Assembly (NCBI GenBank): GCA_948567375.1
Contig: OX419756.1
Coordinates: forward strand, 65,822,552-65,886,551
Reading direction: 5' to 3'
Length of the DNA stretch: 64,000 nucleotides
Source: Lunularia cruciata
Lineage: Eukaryota > Streptophyta > Marchantiopsida > Lunulariales > Lunulariaceae
Shown here: positions 45,201-56,191 of the stretch, in pieces
Layout of the letters: every line of letters begins with the position of its first letter
Numbering within the stretch: the first letter of the stretch is position 1
Translations under genes and position numbers: made by a program
Notes under the pieces: generated by a model
The model's input: the letters and a program-made list of their open reading frames with translations, nothing else
The model's database searches: none
What the model was told of the DNA's origin: nothing

Positions 45201-45755
45201 TGTCACGCCATTTGTAGTTCCGCATCTAGATGCTCGGACACTGGAGTTCCAGTGATGGTAGTTAGAGTTATTCTAGCTATTTCTCAGGGACTACTTTCCG
45301 ACGGTTAGATTTTGTGTTCAGGGTACTGACTTCACGGTGGAGCCCACCGTCACTTTGCACCGTTTGCACCGTCGAGTGTGCCGTCAGCGGGACCGTTAGG
45401 GTTTTAGGGCTAGCTCGAGTCCAGGGGGTATAGTTTCGAAGTGAGCTCCAGAGAGCTCACTTCTCTGATGTTGAGCCTTCGAGTTCCTGGCTATGGTGGA
45501 CAGAGGCCGGCGAGCGTCACCTGGATTCTCTATGCTTGAGTGGGTGTGGCTTGACTGTAATCAGTGCCCAGTTGTTGGCAGTTTATAGAGTGACAGATCA
45601 AGTACTGATCTGAGTTGAGTTGAGTTGAAAGTGTTAAGCAATCTGATTATTGTGGCACTTTAGAGTCTATGTATGACTTATGTGTGAGTTGTGCTTTTAT
45701 AGTGTATGATGTTGACAGCGATGTATGTTGTGTAGCGATGTATATACGCACGACA
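45201..45755 (+). repeat. Family D right terminal repeat plus second 105-bp block
   Basis: 45201-45649 equals the left 449-bp repeat. 45651-45755 equals 45094-45198. The outer element ends are therefore TGTC...GACA. The order looks like a circularly permuted LTR pair (see findings). Confidence 0.85.
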
Positions 45756-46819
45756 TGTTCCGAGTCCTCCGTCTTGAGCTCGGCTTCGCCTTCTGAGTCT
45801 TCATCTTCCGACTCAATCACCACCATTCCTTGCCTCGGGTTATTTCTCTGCACCTTCCGAGGTTGCTTGTTTTCTTCGGCGTCTGCTTGCCGAGTTCTCT
45901 TCTTCGTCGGGGTACTTTCAACGACCTCCACGTTCTTCCCCGTCTTCGAGTAGTAATCGTCTGCGCTCCGGATTTGAAGAATGTATTGCTGCTCCTCCGC
46001 ATCGACTTCCTTTCGCACATCCGGATGAAAGTGCGACACCATCCAATTCCGCTCCGTCAAGTTCAGCAAATTGAGCCCGAGATAGAAATGCGCTGCAAAC
46101 GGCACAATACAATGTGGGGGGGAATTATCCCGCAGATTCCACACCATCTGCCTCGTTCTCCCATAAGAACACCGTGCCCAATTAATTGGTTCTCCTGCAA
46201 ACAATTTGTGAAAGAACACCGCTTGGTGTTTCATCACATAGGTAGTTCTCTCCGGCTTCAGGATTGCCATCAAAGCACTCACAATTCCTCTCTTGATAGG
46301 GTCTTTGTAACTTTCTACCTTGTACCCATTCTTCGTTCTCTTCGACGAGAAGGCATCTCACACCTCCTGAGTTTCTTGGGCTATCTCCCTTTTCCCCAAG
46401 AACATGGCCCCCTGCTCCGAGCCTGCCTCCTTCCTGAGTATGAGTCTCCAATCCGACTCTGTCCAGTGAGCCGGATTTCCTCTCTTCCCTTCGTCCTCGG
46501 GACCATCAAGACATTTACTCTCGATGATTTCTGTCATGAATCCTGGAAAGCTTATGTTCCAATTCCATGCCAGAAAGGTGATCCGAAGTCGGCGCAAGAC
46601 TTCGATCCTCGCTACTACATCTAATCTCCGAATTGCATGATTTCTCACTACAAATTTGGAGTTCTTCTTCCCTCCTCCCATCTCTTCTGCTTTCTTTCGG
46701 TCTCTCGATTTCTCTCTCTCGACTTCCCCCTTGTGCACTAACACAAGTCCAACTCTATTTCCCTTTCCCCGATCACCTGCAAGACGACTCCTCAGCGGCG
46801 AAGGAAAATTGCTCGACAT
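45756..46819 (-). pseudogene. LTR-encoded protein, N-terminal part
   Basis: ATG at 46819 (MSSNFPSPLRSRL). Basic N-terminus, globular region (KHQAVFFHKLFAGEPINWAR; GRTRQMVWNLRD) and the acidic linker (IESEDEDSEGEAEL), cut at 45756 by the D insertion. A TGA near 46355 replaces Arg CGA. Continues at 34379-35892. Confidence 0.85.
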
Positions 46820-47239
46820 TTCGTCGTTGCAGTCTCGATTTTTATAGAGTTGCACTTCTTCGTCGTCCGTCACTTCGAGTTTCTACCAAGAAATCACACC
46901 TCCTGCATGCACCCGTTACTGTCGCCTCACCTTCACGCGTATGAGCCACCAATTTTGAAACCGCCCCTTCTTGAGTTTCTCGCCCCGACGAAAGGTTGTT
47001 AGACTGTCTTTGCCTCGAGTTGAGCTCCCCTTCCCAATCCGAAGACAATTTACTTCGTATCGTTTGCTGACACGGCATTTCAGAGTACTTCGCCTTATGA
47101 CCCGAGGCCACTTTACTTCGGGTTTCACCCCGAAGACAGTTTTTGTCGTCTTCTTCGACCAACCAGGCGCAATCCGACCTCTCTATACACTTCTTCGGCT
47201 TTATTTTAAAAAAACAAAAAATGTGGGCACCACAGCATG

Positions 47240-47839
47240 TGTGTGGTATTGTGATATTTAGCTTGGTATTACAAGTACTTAAGAGATATTATTTATATAG
47301 AGATAAATGATGGTTCTATATTAGTCATGGCTAACTAAAAATAGTCATAGCTAAGATAGAGGGGACCTTACTTTAGAGGAAGTAGAAAAGATGAGCACCA
47401 CTATTTTGGATTTTAGTGTGTTGACTTGGTATTATTCCTAGATGTTTGGCTTTGAGAAAAGAGTTTAGAACTCTTGGACTCTTGAACGCAAGCCTTTTTG
47501 TTTTGGATTCTTCTTTAGTCCAAGGATAGCCCATATGAAGAAATCCTTGACTTAGTGGTTGGGTCAAGATAAGACCATATGCTTAGGGGAATATGCCCAT
47601 GTGAATGGATATTAATTATTTTAGAAGTATTTAAACAAGGGGTGAGGAGGTACTCATCATCCTTTCATTTGCAACTATCTCTCTCTCATTGAGTTCTCTA
47701 GTGAGCAATGTCTTGAGTCTTGGAGTGTTAGTCTTGGAGGAGTATGATGGAGTTGGGGTTCCTTGCCTTCTTAGTCCATGGTGCGCTACCATAATAGCCA
47801 TCAGAGATTCATCTTGAGTGAGAGACAGACCGGCTCACA
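47240..47839 (+). repeat. Family A 5' LTR of second element, main part
   Basis: Continues the LTR begun at 33564. About 70 bp including the promoter upstream region is deleted relative to 31804-32495 (near 47612), and the TATA box is altered to TATTTAAA. Ends CCGGCTCACA, then primer-binding site TGGTTCCGTTGTCGGGACC at 47844-47862. Confidence 0.9.
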
Positions 47840-47880
47840 TTTTTGGTTCCGTTGTCGGGACCTCTCTAGAAGGCAAGATA

Positions 47881-48042
47881 ATGTTCCGCGTTAAATTCTA
47901 TATTAGACAGAAGGAGGCTATGAGAGCTCACTTGGAGAGAACATTAGGAGAGGAGAGGGCTGAAGAGGACCAAGATCCATTTTTATATCCTGTAGTTCAC
48001 TATGATGTCTTTGAAGTGATTTTGTACATCTTGTACACATGA
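47881..48042 (+). CDS. Small leader ORF, second family A copy
   Basis: ATG at 47881 gives MFRVKFYIRQKEAMRAHLER, ending VILYILYT, homologous to 5444-5614. The net 9-bp length difference between the copies keeps the frame. Function unknown. Confidence 0.5.
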   Translation: MFRVKFYIRQKEAMRAHLERTLGEERAEEDQDPFLYPVVHYDVFEVILYILYT

Positions 48043-48477
48043 GAGGATTTGGAAAGATTGTGTGAGGTAGATTGCAGATTTTGGAGATTAAGGTGATTTT
48101 GGGTCAAATCTCAAGTTTTAGATCTGGACTTGAATTTTATATACATAATAGCTTGGGTTATCTTCCAGTTAGCACATTTAAAATTATTGTGAGAGCTACT
48201 ATGCGCACTGGGTTAGAGTTTTTGAAAGTTGATAGGGTAAACTGCTCCCGCAACTACATGCTCTCTGGAAATTGTACAGAGTCTACCATTTCTTCAATTT
48301 TCAGTGAATTATCCTGAAAATTTCCAAGAAAATTAAGTGCATTGTATCCTACTTGCTACCACAAAAATTAGAGAGAGATCATTCTTGAGCACAGAGTTAT
48401 GAGTTTTTGAAATGAAGGGGGTGGTTTTTAGACCAAATCTGAAATATGTGTGCTGAATAGAAACGTGTCTACGCCAA

Positions 48478-49163
48478 ATGGCTAAACGGAAAGATCTGAA
48501 ATTTTGCAAGGAGGGACACCCTGGAGTTGTGATCATGTGTGCAAAATTTCAGAGGATTGTCACATACTAGTTGAGATATCTGAGTGAAATTGTGAGGAAG
48601 GGTCAATTTTGCATAGTGGAGATCTCATGCACGAGTAGTTTGAGAGCAACAAAAAGCATGTTTGAGTGTTTTGGATTCATCTTGGGAACATGGAAGATCA
48701 CCAAGTGTGGAAATTGAGACTATGCAAGGTTCCCCAAGGGTTTGAGGTGATTGTAGGGGTGGATTTGGGGAAAAAAGAGTTTACAATAGAATTTGAAGAA
48801 AGTGTTGAGAGGATCCAAAAACCTACACCACTTTGAGGAAAGAGTGAGTCTAAGTGCTTTCTATGTGGAGAGAAGGGACATAAGGCAAGTTCATGTCCAT
48901 TGACCTTTGAGAGCAAGAGATTGAGGGAAAGGAGAGGCTTACTTGACTTGGGTTTGCATATTGGACTTTCTTCACCAAGATTAGGAGGGAGAAGATCTAA
49001 GACCAAGGAGTTGTGTGAGGTTTGTGGAGTGGAAGGACTTCCAAAAGGACATGAGTGTAGTAGAGTAAAAGCACTTTTGGAGACTTTGGTAAAAGATCTT
49101 GGAGAGAGTCTTAGTACAGCTATAGAAATACTACCACCTTCATCAGCTAGTTCTCAAGATTAG
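48478..49163 (+). pseudogene. Accessory zinc-knuckle ORF, second family A copy
   Basis: ATG at 48478 (MAKRKDLKFCKEGHPGVVIM) opens the region; frameshifts follow, and the knuckle segment CFLCGEKGHKASSCP is at about 48858-48902. The open C-terminal part runs 48900-49163 and ends SSASSQD. Collinear with 4318-4982. Confidence 0.65.
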
Positions 49164-49404
49164 TGATGGAGATAATCTTTCAACTTATGGATAAACTATC
49201 CATGAGAGTTAGATTAATATGCACTCTAGGATTTGATGTTGCTATAGAAATCTTGGAACAACCTAAACATTTTGTGTTCCCTAGATTGGATTATTCTCAG
49301 ATGGTGTTAGTCATGTATATACTCTATTAGTAATAGAGTGAGAGAAAAGAAAAGAGAAAAATAAAATAAAAATTGAGAGAAAAGAAAGATATTGAAGGGT
49401 TAAG

Positions 49405-51653
49405 ATGAGGAAACTTCTGGTTTTCTTTGGCAAGGATGGAGAAGATGTGGAGGTCTTTGTGAGAGACTTCAAGAGAGCTTGCATAGGAAACAATGAGAGG
49501 AGAAAGAATGAGTGGGCCTCATTATTACCAGATTTCTTTGCAGATGCAGCACTTACATGGTATGAGTCAGAATACCAAAAGAGACAGAGGAGAGATGGGG
49601 AAGAAGAGTCTTGGGAGACTTTGACTTCAGCACTCATTGAGAACTCTCTTCCAGATGAGAGTTATGAGAGATTGATGAGTGAGGTTACCTTTCTCAAACA
49701 AGGAGATGTAGAGAAAGTGAGAGTCTATGTGGAAAGAGTGGAAAAGTTAGAGTCCAGATTTGGCATAGTGTTGAGGAAGGGTGGGGATGATGTGGAGACT
49801 ACAATGATTGGCATAGGGGCTATGCTCACCAAGAATTTTGTGGGAGGGTTGAGACCACAAATAAGAAGCAAGGTGAGATATGAGAAACATTCTTCCAAGG
49901 TTGAAGCTATCAAGATTGCTATTCCTATGGAGGAGAGTTTGGAAGGGGATGAGAGTGATTTGGTGGTGAAGGAGGCTATGCATCCTCCTCAAGGCTACAA
50001 GTATGGTGGAACTTCTGATACTTTGGTGGCAAGGGTTGCACCACAAGTAGTAGTTGCTCCAATTCTTGCACCTCCACCAAAGGATCCACTCCAAACCATC
50101 ATAGAACAACTTGCGGATCTCAAGATCAATGTAGTGCAACTATGGGAGAAGAGAGAGGTGGATCAGAATGTAGGGAGAGGGCCTAGGAGTTATGGAAACT
50201 ATCCATATAGATGAGGCCAACCAGCCAAAAATTTCAATGATAGAAATTGTTTTGGTTGGTGAGGAAGAGGCAATATCCAAAGGAAGTGCCCAAATTCCAC
50301 TTACATGGAGAAAGGAGTTATGAGGGAGCCAATAGAGGGAAAGAGGGGGGTAGTGAAACCCAAGTGGCTCCTAATCCCAAAAAAGGTAAGGAGATAGCAT
50401 CCATAGATGTGGTTGAGAGCAAGTATGAGAAGGGAGAGTGCTCAAACTCCAAGGGTCTTAATTTGGAGCTTTTGGCACAAGAGAAGAAGAGAGCTCATTT
50501 TGCAAAGGATGTTCATTCTTCTCAAGGATTTACTTCAAGCAAGGATACTCCTATGTCTACTAGGAGCACTCGCACCTCAACACCATCAACAACAAAGACT
50601 CCAAGGAAGAAGTTGGGGATGGAGGATTTCTTGATATCAAAGCAATAGTGGAACTACAATGTGTTAGAAGATGTTGGTAGCCACAAGGCTAACATCACAA
50701 TGGGCCAATTGATTGCTTTGAACCCTACCTTGAGAAAGGAGCTTAGAGGTGGTTTGAGTTCTACAAGGAGCAAGAGGAAGAAGAAGGCAAAAGCTCAAGT
50801 ATCAATGGGGGTGGTGGATGCCAAGCCAACACCATGGGAGGCTTGTGAATATACCTCCAAGATTGATGTGAGAGTGAATGGTCACAACATCAAGGATGCA
50901 CTTGTTGATGGAGGATCAGCAATGAATGCCATATCAAAAAGGTTGATGAAGAAGTTGGGTATGATACCCTCAAGACCTTCAACATTTGTGGTGAGCATGG
51001 CAAACAAGCAACAAGTTCGACCAATAGGGATGATGGATAAAGTGGTAGTTTCAGTTACGGGAGTTCAAAATCTCATGACTTTCCAAGTCTTGAAGGATTC
51101 AAGCTATGACTTACTTCTTGGGAGGCCATAGTTGAGAGCAGCACGCACAACCAATGAATGGCACAAAGAGTACTTGAGGATTGGGCCATCAAACCATAGA
51201 GTTACATTTCTTGTGACTAACACCACCAACACTTCACATTTAGATACACCATCTTCTGATTATTGGGAATCAGATTCTGAAGAAGGAGCTTCAGGTGTGG
51301 ACACAAGCATAGAAGAGGAGACTTCCATGGAGGAGGATGAATCTGAATCTGATTCAAATGTGTATCCTTTGTTTGCTATGGATTTTGCACCTAAGCCAAA
51401 GGTTTTGAAGGACCCATATCAATCACCATTGACACTTGAGGAGGTAGAGAGAAGGTTAGCTACCCTCAAGTATGGCCCAAATGTTACCAAGGAGGAGAAG
51501 GTGAGATTTGAGGAGATTTTCCGCAAGTTCATCCATGTGTTTGCTTTCAATTACAAGGATTTGAAGGAAGTCACCTTGGAGGAGCACAAGATAGAGGTGG
51601 AGTCACATGCAAGACCAATCCGCCAAAAACAACATTGCATTAGCCACTCTTAG
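49405..51653 (+). pseudogene. Family A gag-protease, second copy
   Basis: Gag starts at 49405 (MRKLLVFFGKDGEDVEVF) and stays open to 50214. The zinc knuckle is damaged by a frameshift and stop near 50215-50250. The protease region has LVDGGSAMNAISKRL, and the LLLGRP element is followed by a TAG at 51129 (tgg in the other copy). The frame continues into the acidic pre-RT linker (51132-51653), where SDYWESDSEEG keeps the Trp that is a stop in the first copy. RT is missing. Confidence 0.88.
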
Positions 51654-51935
51654 TCAATTAGACCAAGATGTGCATGATCATCCAATAGCTTATGCTAGTA
51701 GGCAGATGGTTCTAGGAAAGAAGAACTACTCTGTCACGGAGAGAGAAGGGTTGGCAGTGATCTTTGGTCTCAAGAAGTTTAGACACTACTTGATTGGAGG
51801 GAAAGCCACCATTATCACAGATCACAAGGCTTTGAAGTACATCTTCAACAAGCCTAATGTTGAAAGGAGACTAGCAAGGTGGATGATACTCTTGTCTGAG
51901 TATGACTACACCATTGAGGATAGGCTAGGCTACAC
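51607..51935 (+). pseudogene. Family A RNase H fragment joined to pre-RT segment
   Basis: Encodes LSQLDQDVHDHPIAYASRQM and ITDHKALKYIFNKPNVERRL, which in the first copy lie about 0.9 kb downstream of the pre-RT segment. The whole RT palm, with its FIDDF box, has been deleted. The reading ends at the junction with the G element LTR near 51935. Confidence 0.85.
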
Positions 51936-52085
51936 AACACCAATTTCCTGCAAATGCCACTCTTAAATAGTGAAGCAATGGACAGTTCTAACAACTATAC
52001 CGTTCTACAATAATTGTTCTAACCTGCAGATCCAAAATGACAATGCAACCTTTCATATCTACTCCTTCAAATCTCAAATTGGTTA

Positions 52086-54659
52086 CTAATCCGATCCGAT
52101 GTCTTCTTCTTCCTTGGCTTTCAAACCTAAACCCGAAGTAATGTTTCTTCCTACTATCTTTTCCTCGGGCTTCACATCTCCTAATTCTTCTACCAGATCC
52201 AGCAATTCTCTTTCCTGATCTGAAATTGCACTAGTGGGTAATCTATCTAACTCTTCATCCTTCAACCCACTCTTCTCTAATGTCTCTGAGGGCAACTCCA
52301 AAGACATTTGGATTCCTATGTTTTCTACTTCGGGTTTTGCCTTAACATCCTGCCGAAGCTTTTCTAACTCTATTCTCACTATGTCTAATCTAATTGAGAT
52401 GTTATCCTCTACCTCTAAAATCTTTCTGTCTACACAAGTTCTGAGACTAATTAACAAGGCATTCAAATCAGTATCTTTCACTTGTCTTCGCCTCATCTCC
52501 TGCACCAACAACTTCAACTCGTGCAGTCGCGCTTCTTCAATTTGAACGCTGGCTTCTGTACTCAACATTGAGTTTACTCTGAGGACTATTTCCTTCAATG
52601 GCTCCAATCTTGTCTTTTGTTCTTGTTCCTGATCTGCAAGCCATTCCTCTCTGTACATTGCTAACTCTTCTTCGAACTCGGCCTTCACCGCTTCCTTCTC
52701 TTTCTCCTTTTGTACGATTTTCTCTTCGTGATTACGAAGTAACTCTTGTAATCTCTCTTCTTCTCTGTACCGTACAGACAACTCTCTTTTCCAGAGCTGC
52801 TTCTTCTCCTCCATACTCTCCATCACTCGATCAAGCTCTTGATCCTTTGATGCTACCCTCGCTATAGCATGGATAAGCTCTACTCTTGAATCAGCAAACT
52901 GCTGCTTCAAGATTTCAAATTCAGCTACTTGTCTTTCCCTTGCGATGTCACTCTTCCTCGCAAGATCCTCTCGATAACTCACTTCTCTCTTCAGGTCTTC
53001 GATAACCTGACTTCTCTCTACTGCTTCCGCTCGCAGTACTTCTCTCTCCTCCTCACCTCGGGTTACGCGCTTCTTCAACTCCAAGTTCTCTTCTTCTAAT
53101 CTTGATAAGACCTGCAAAATAGTCTTTACCTCTGGACAAGTTGACTGCATCTCCTTCTTCTTCTTCTCCAACTTCACCAACAGCATGCATACTACCTTTG
53201 GCAGGTAATCTACTCCATTACTGGCAACTTCTTCCTCCCACGGAGTGGTCTCTCTTCTTTCTTCGTGTTCTCCCGATACTCACCTTCTTCTTTGGAGTCT
53301 TTGTATCCGAATTGACGCCTCACTGCCCGAGCTTTCTTCTACCTCTTCCTTCACTCTACTCGGCCCCGCTTCACACTTCACCTTACATCTCGAGTGAACT
53401 CCTCGCTGTATTGTGATCTTTTTCTCCTTGAGCACCGGTACTTCGTCTTCCAGCGCCGCATTGTCTTCGGCTTCTACTTCGGCTTGCCCTTCTTCTTTGT
53501 ATTCTTCAGCCGTTGGTGCCGAGGTCATTTCTCCACCGTCTTCACTGTCACTACTAGTATCTCCACTTTGTAGTGTCAGCTCAGGTTCCTCCTCACGTTC
53601 CGAGTCCTCCGTCTTGAGCTCAGCTTTGCCTTCTGAGTCTTCATTTTCTGACTCAATCACCACCATTCCTCGCCTCGGGTTATTTTTTTGCATCTTCCAA
53701 GGTTTCTTGTTTTCTTCGGCTTCTTCTTGCTGAGTTCTCTTCTTTGTCGAGGTACTTACAACTACCTCCACGTTTTTCCTTGTCTTTACGTAGCTGTCGT
53801 CCGTGCTCTGGATTTGGAGAATGTATTGCTGCTCCTCCATGTCGACTTCTCTTCTCAAGTCAGGATGGAAATGAGACACCATTCTATTGTGCTCCGCCAA
53901 ATTGAGCAAATTCAACCCAAGGTAGAAATGCGCTGCAAATGGTATGATGTAGTGTGGAGGCGACTTGTCCCACAGATTCCACACCATCTGCCTCGTTCTC
54001 CCGTGAAAGCACCTTGCCCAATTGATCGGTTCTCCTGCAAATAACTTGTGAAAGAACACCGCTTGGTGCTTCATCACATAGGTGGTTCTCTCTGGCTTCA
54101 TGATGGCCATTAGTGCACTCACAATTCCCCTCCTCACACTGTCTTTGTAGCTCTCAACTTTGTACCCATTCTTTGTTCTCTTTGACGAGAAGGCATCTCT
54201 CACCTCATGTATTTCTTGGGCTATCTCTCCTTTCCCCAAGAATGTGGCTCCCTACTCTGAACCCGCCTCCTTCCCAAGTATGAGTCTCCAATCCGACTTT
54301 GTCCAGCGAGCCAGATTTCCTCTCTTCCCTTCTTCCTCGGGACCATCGAGACATTTACTCTCGATGATTTTTGTCATGAATCCTAGAAAACTTACGTTCC
54401 AATTCCATGCCAAAAAAGTGATCCGAAGTCGGCTCAAGACTTCGATCCTCGCTACTACATCTAATCTCCAAATTGCATGATTTCTCACTGCAAATTCGGA
54501 GTTCTTCTTCCCTCCTCCCATCTCTTTTGCTTTCTTACTATCTCTCAATTTCTCTCTCGTGACTTCTCCCTTGCGCACTAACACAAGTCCAACTCTATTT
54601 CCCTTTCCCCAATCACCTACAAGACGACTCCTCAACGGCAAAGGAAAATTGCTCGACAT
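52086..54659 (-). pseudogene. LTR-encoded 857-aa coiled-coil protein, 3' LTR copy
   Basis: ATG 54659 (MSSNFPLPLRSRL) to stop after KEEEDIGSD at 52086: 2574 bp in one frame. Two in-frame stops only: TAG near 54250 (Gln in sister copies, GSEQGA) and TGA near 53279 (Arg CGA in sister copies). The same globular, acidic and coiled-coil parts as in 11588-14161. Identical ORF length in three unlinked copies argues for past selection on the protein. Confidence 0.87.
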
Positions 54660-54936
54660 TTCGTTGTTGCAGTTTTGATTTTTATAGAGTTGCACTTCTT
54701 CATCTTCCGTCACTTTGAGTTTCTACCCAGAAATCACACCTCCGGCATGCACCTATCACTGTCAATCAACCTTTGCGTGTATGAGCCGCCAGTTTTGAAA
54801 TGGCCTCTTCTTGAATTTCTCACCCCGACGAAAGGTTGTTAGACTGTCTTTGCCTCGGGTTGAGCTCCCCCCGATCCAAAGACAATTTACTTTGTATTGT
54901 TTGCTGACATGGCATTTCTGAGTACCCCGCCTTATG

Positions 54937-54960
54937 ACCCGAAGTCACTTTACTTCGGGT
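54937..54960 (-). promoter_or_regulatory. Conserved LTR hairpin, CG variant
   Basis: ACCCGAAGT-CACTTT-ACTTCGGGT, the paired variant of 14439-14462. The same stem, in the A/T variant, occurs near 28517-28540. Located about 110 bp inside the LTR, after the TATA-like box. Confidence 0.55.
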
Positions 54961-55016
54961 TTCATCCCAAAGACAATTTCTTCACCTTCTTCGGCCATAC
55001 AGGCGCAATCCGACTT

Positions 55017-55023
55017 CTTTATA
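55017..55023 (-). promoter_or_regulatory. TATA-like box near LTR start
   Basis: TATAAAG on the minus strand 50 bp inside the LTR and about 360 bp upstream of the LTR ORF ATG. Other copies have TATAGAG. A candidate promoter for the LTR-encoded protein. Confidence 0.45.
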
Positions 55024-55071
55024 CACTTCTTCCCCTTTATTTTGAAAAAAACAAAAAATGTGGGCACCACA

Positions 55072-55089
55072 TATCCACTCCCTCAAATG
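55072..55089 (-). other. Polypurine tract of family G
   Basis: Minus strand CATTTGAGGGAGTGGATA directly precedes the 3' LTR. It would prime plus-strand DNA synthesis. Confidence 0.7.
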
Positions 55090-55244
55090 TGAGCGTCCCT
55101 GCAAACATAGACCTCGGGTGTCTTAGAAACTTCCGAGTCTATGGTCCAATATCTCCGAACTCTCCACCCATTTACTCAAGTGGCAAAAGAATTACCTTCC
55201 AAATCGATGAGTTGCATGGATCCATTTTCGTAAAGATGAAGAAC

Positions 55245-56120
55245 TCAATAGGGACCCATCCATCTCAAATGCAACTTGCCTGGAAAAAATATTTGGCAAT
55301 TGTCATATAACAAAACCAAATCCCCTTCTTGTACAGTCATAGGCTTGATTCTCTGATTGTGCCTGACTTTCCTCTCTGCTTGTACTTCTTTCGTGGTCTG
55401 CATTGCATCGTCTCTTTTCTCTTCTAACCACATCAGTAAATGAATCCAAAGATCCTGACTTTCCTCTTCCGACATTCGTTCTTTGCACAGAACCCGATAT
55501 GTCGGAACTTCAAATTCAACTGGTAGTATGGGATGCAAGCCATATGTCAAGAAGTATGGGGTTTGTTTGGTTGTAATCTTCTGTGTTGTTCGATAGGCCC
55601 ATAACGCGGCTGGTAATTTTGTATCCCAGTCATAAGCATAATTGACAGTCACCTTATTCAAAAATTTACAAAGTAACCCATTCGCTTTTTCCGTTAAGCC
55701 ATTTGCTTTTAGGTTATAAGGAGTTGTCTTCCGATGTTTAATCTGAAAATACTTGGTTAACGCCTCCATTACAAAGTTCAAAAAATGTGTTCCCCGGTCA
55801 CTGACCAATTCCAGAGGACACCCATATCGGGAGATGATGTTTTGAAAGAAAAATTCCGCCATAGTTTCAGAATCATCTCTGCGAGTTGAGATGGGACCTA
55901 CAAAATCAATCCCCCATTTCTCAAAGGGGGCCAAAGGCAAAATTGGTCTCAAAGGCCATTGAGAAATAGCCATCGGCTTCCCCGTTCTTTGACATGCATC
56001 ACAGCTTCGGATATGAGCATGTACATCTTTGTACATTGTAGGCCACCAATACCCTGCCAAAAGAATTTTCTCTACCGTATTCTTCAGAGCATAGTGTCCT
56101 CCCGATGCCTCAGAGTGTAA
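55245..56120 (-). pseudogene. Family G integrase with internal deletion
   Basis: Zinc-binding end HIRSCDACQRTGKP, core WGIDFVGPISTRRDD, then SETMAEFFFQNIISRYGCPL, LVSDRGTHFLN and LTEKANGL; the C-terminal part has VQEGDLVLLYDN. The D, D, E residues remain, but about 35 residues usually found between GPIS and SETM (the YIIV-DYLTKW segment) are missing, so the core fold is broken. The frame also differs from RT, with a shift near 56150. Confidence 0.85.
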
Positions 56121-56191
56121 AGATTCAATTACTCCTCCTACTTCCTATGACTCCAAGCTTCGCCTATCTTAAATAAAATGTTGTGTTTAAG

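Larger units (their letters stand above)
35893..45755 (+). mobile_element. Family D Ty3/gypsy retrotransposon encoding a DNA methyltransferase and PHD finger
   Basis: About 9.86 kb. Terminal repeat copies of 449 bp (35893-36341 and 45201-45649), a leader, then one frame from about 37578 to 44924 for gag, protease, DNMT3-like methyltransferase, RT, RNase H, integrase and PHD finger, followed by a polypurine tract. The site is flanked by ACGTT (35888-35892) and ATGTT (45755-45759), one base different. The polyprotein carries 13 in-frame stops and no frameshift. Confidence 0.95.
33585..47234 (-). repeat. Solo giant G LTR interrupted by family D element, TSD GCATG
   Basis: 33585-35892 plus 45756-47234 make a ~3.79-kb G LTR, flanked by GCATG (33580-33584 and 47235-47239) inside the family A LTR. 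The D element inserted into its ORF. Removing D and one target copy restores a 2574-bp ORF, the same length as in two other copies. Confidence 0.95.
33564..51935 (+). mobile_element. Second family A element with nested insertions
   Basis: Plus-strand family A copy inserted in the family D relic. Its 5' LTR (33564-33584 plus 47240-47839) is split by the giant solo LTR 33585-47234. Internal parts follow: primer-binding site 47844-47862, small ORF, accessory zinc-knuckle ORF, gag-protease, then a junction from just before RT straight into RNase H. The right end is lost at about 51935, where it abuts the G element. It cannot be autonomous because RT is deleted. Confidence 0.92.
51936..55071 (-). 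repeat. Giant G 3' LTR, truncated
   Basis: Starts TGTGGTGCCCACA at 55071 (minus strand) directly after the polypurine tract. Contains a TATAAAG box at 55017-55023, the hairpin at 54937-54960, the full ORF (54659-52086) and the TATTTAAGA element (51961-51969). The final ~630 bp are missing at the junction with the family A fragment. Confidence 0.93.

Noticed and set aside
45830-46624. 264-codon plus-strand frame
   Set aside because: Antisense of the conserved LTR ORF N-terminus; no motif and not the conserved strand.
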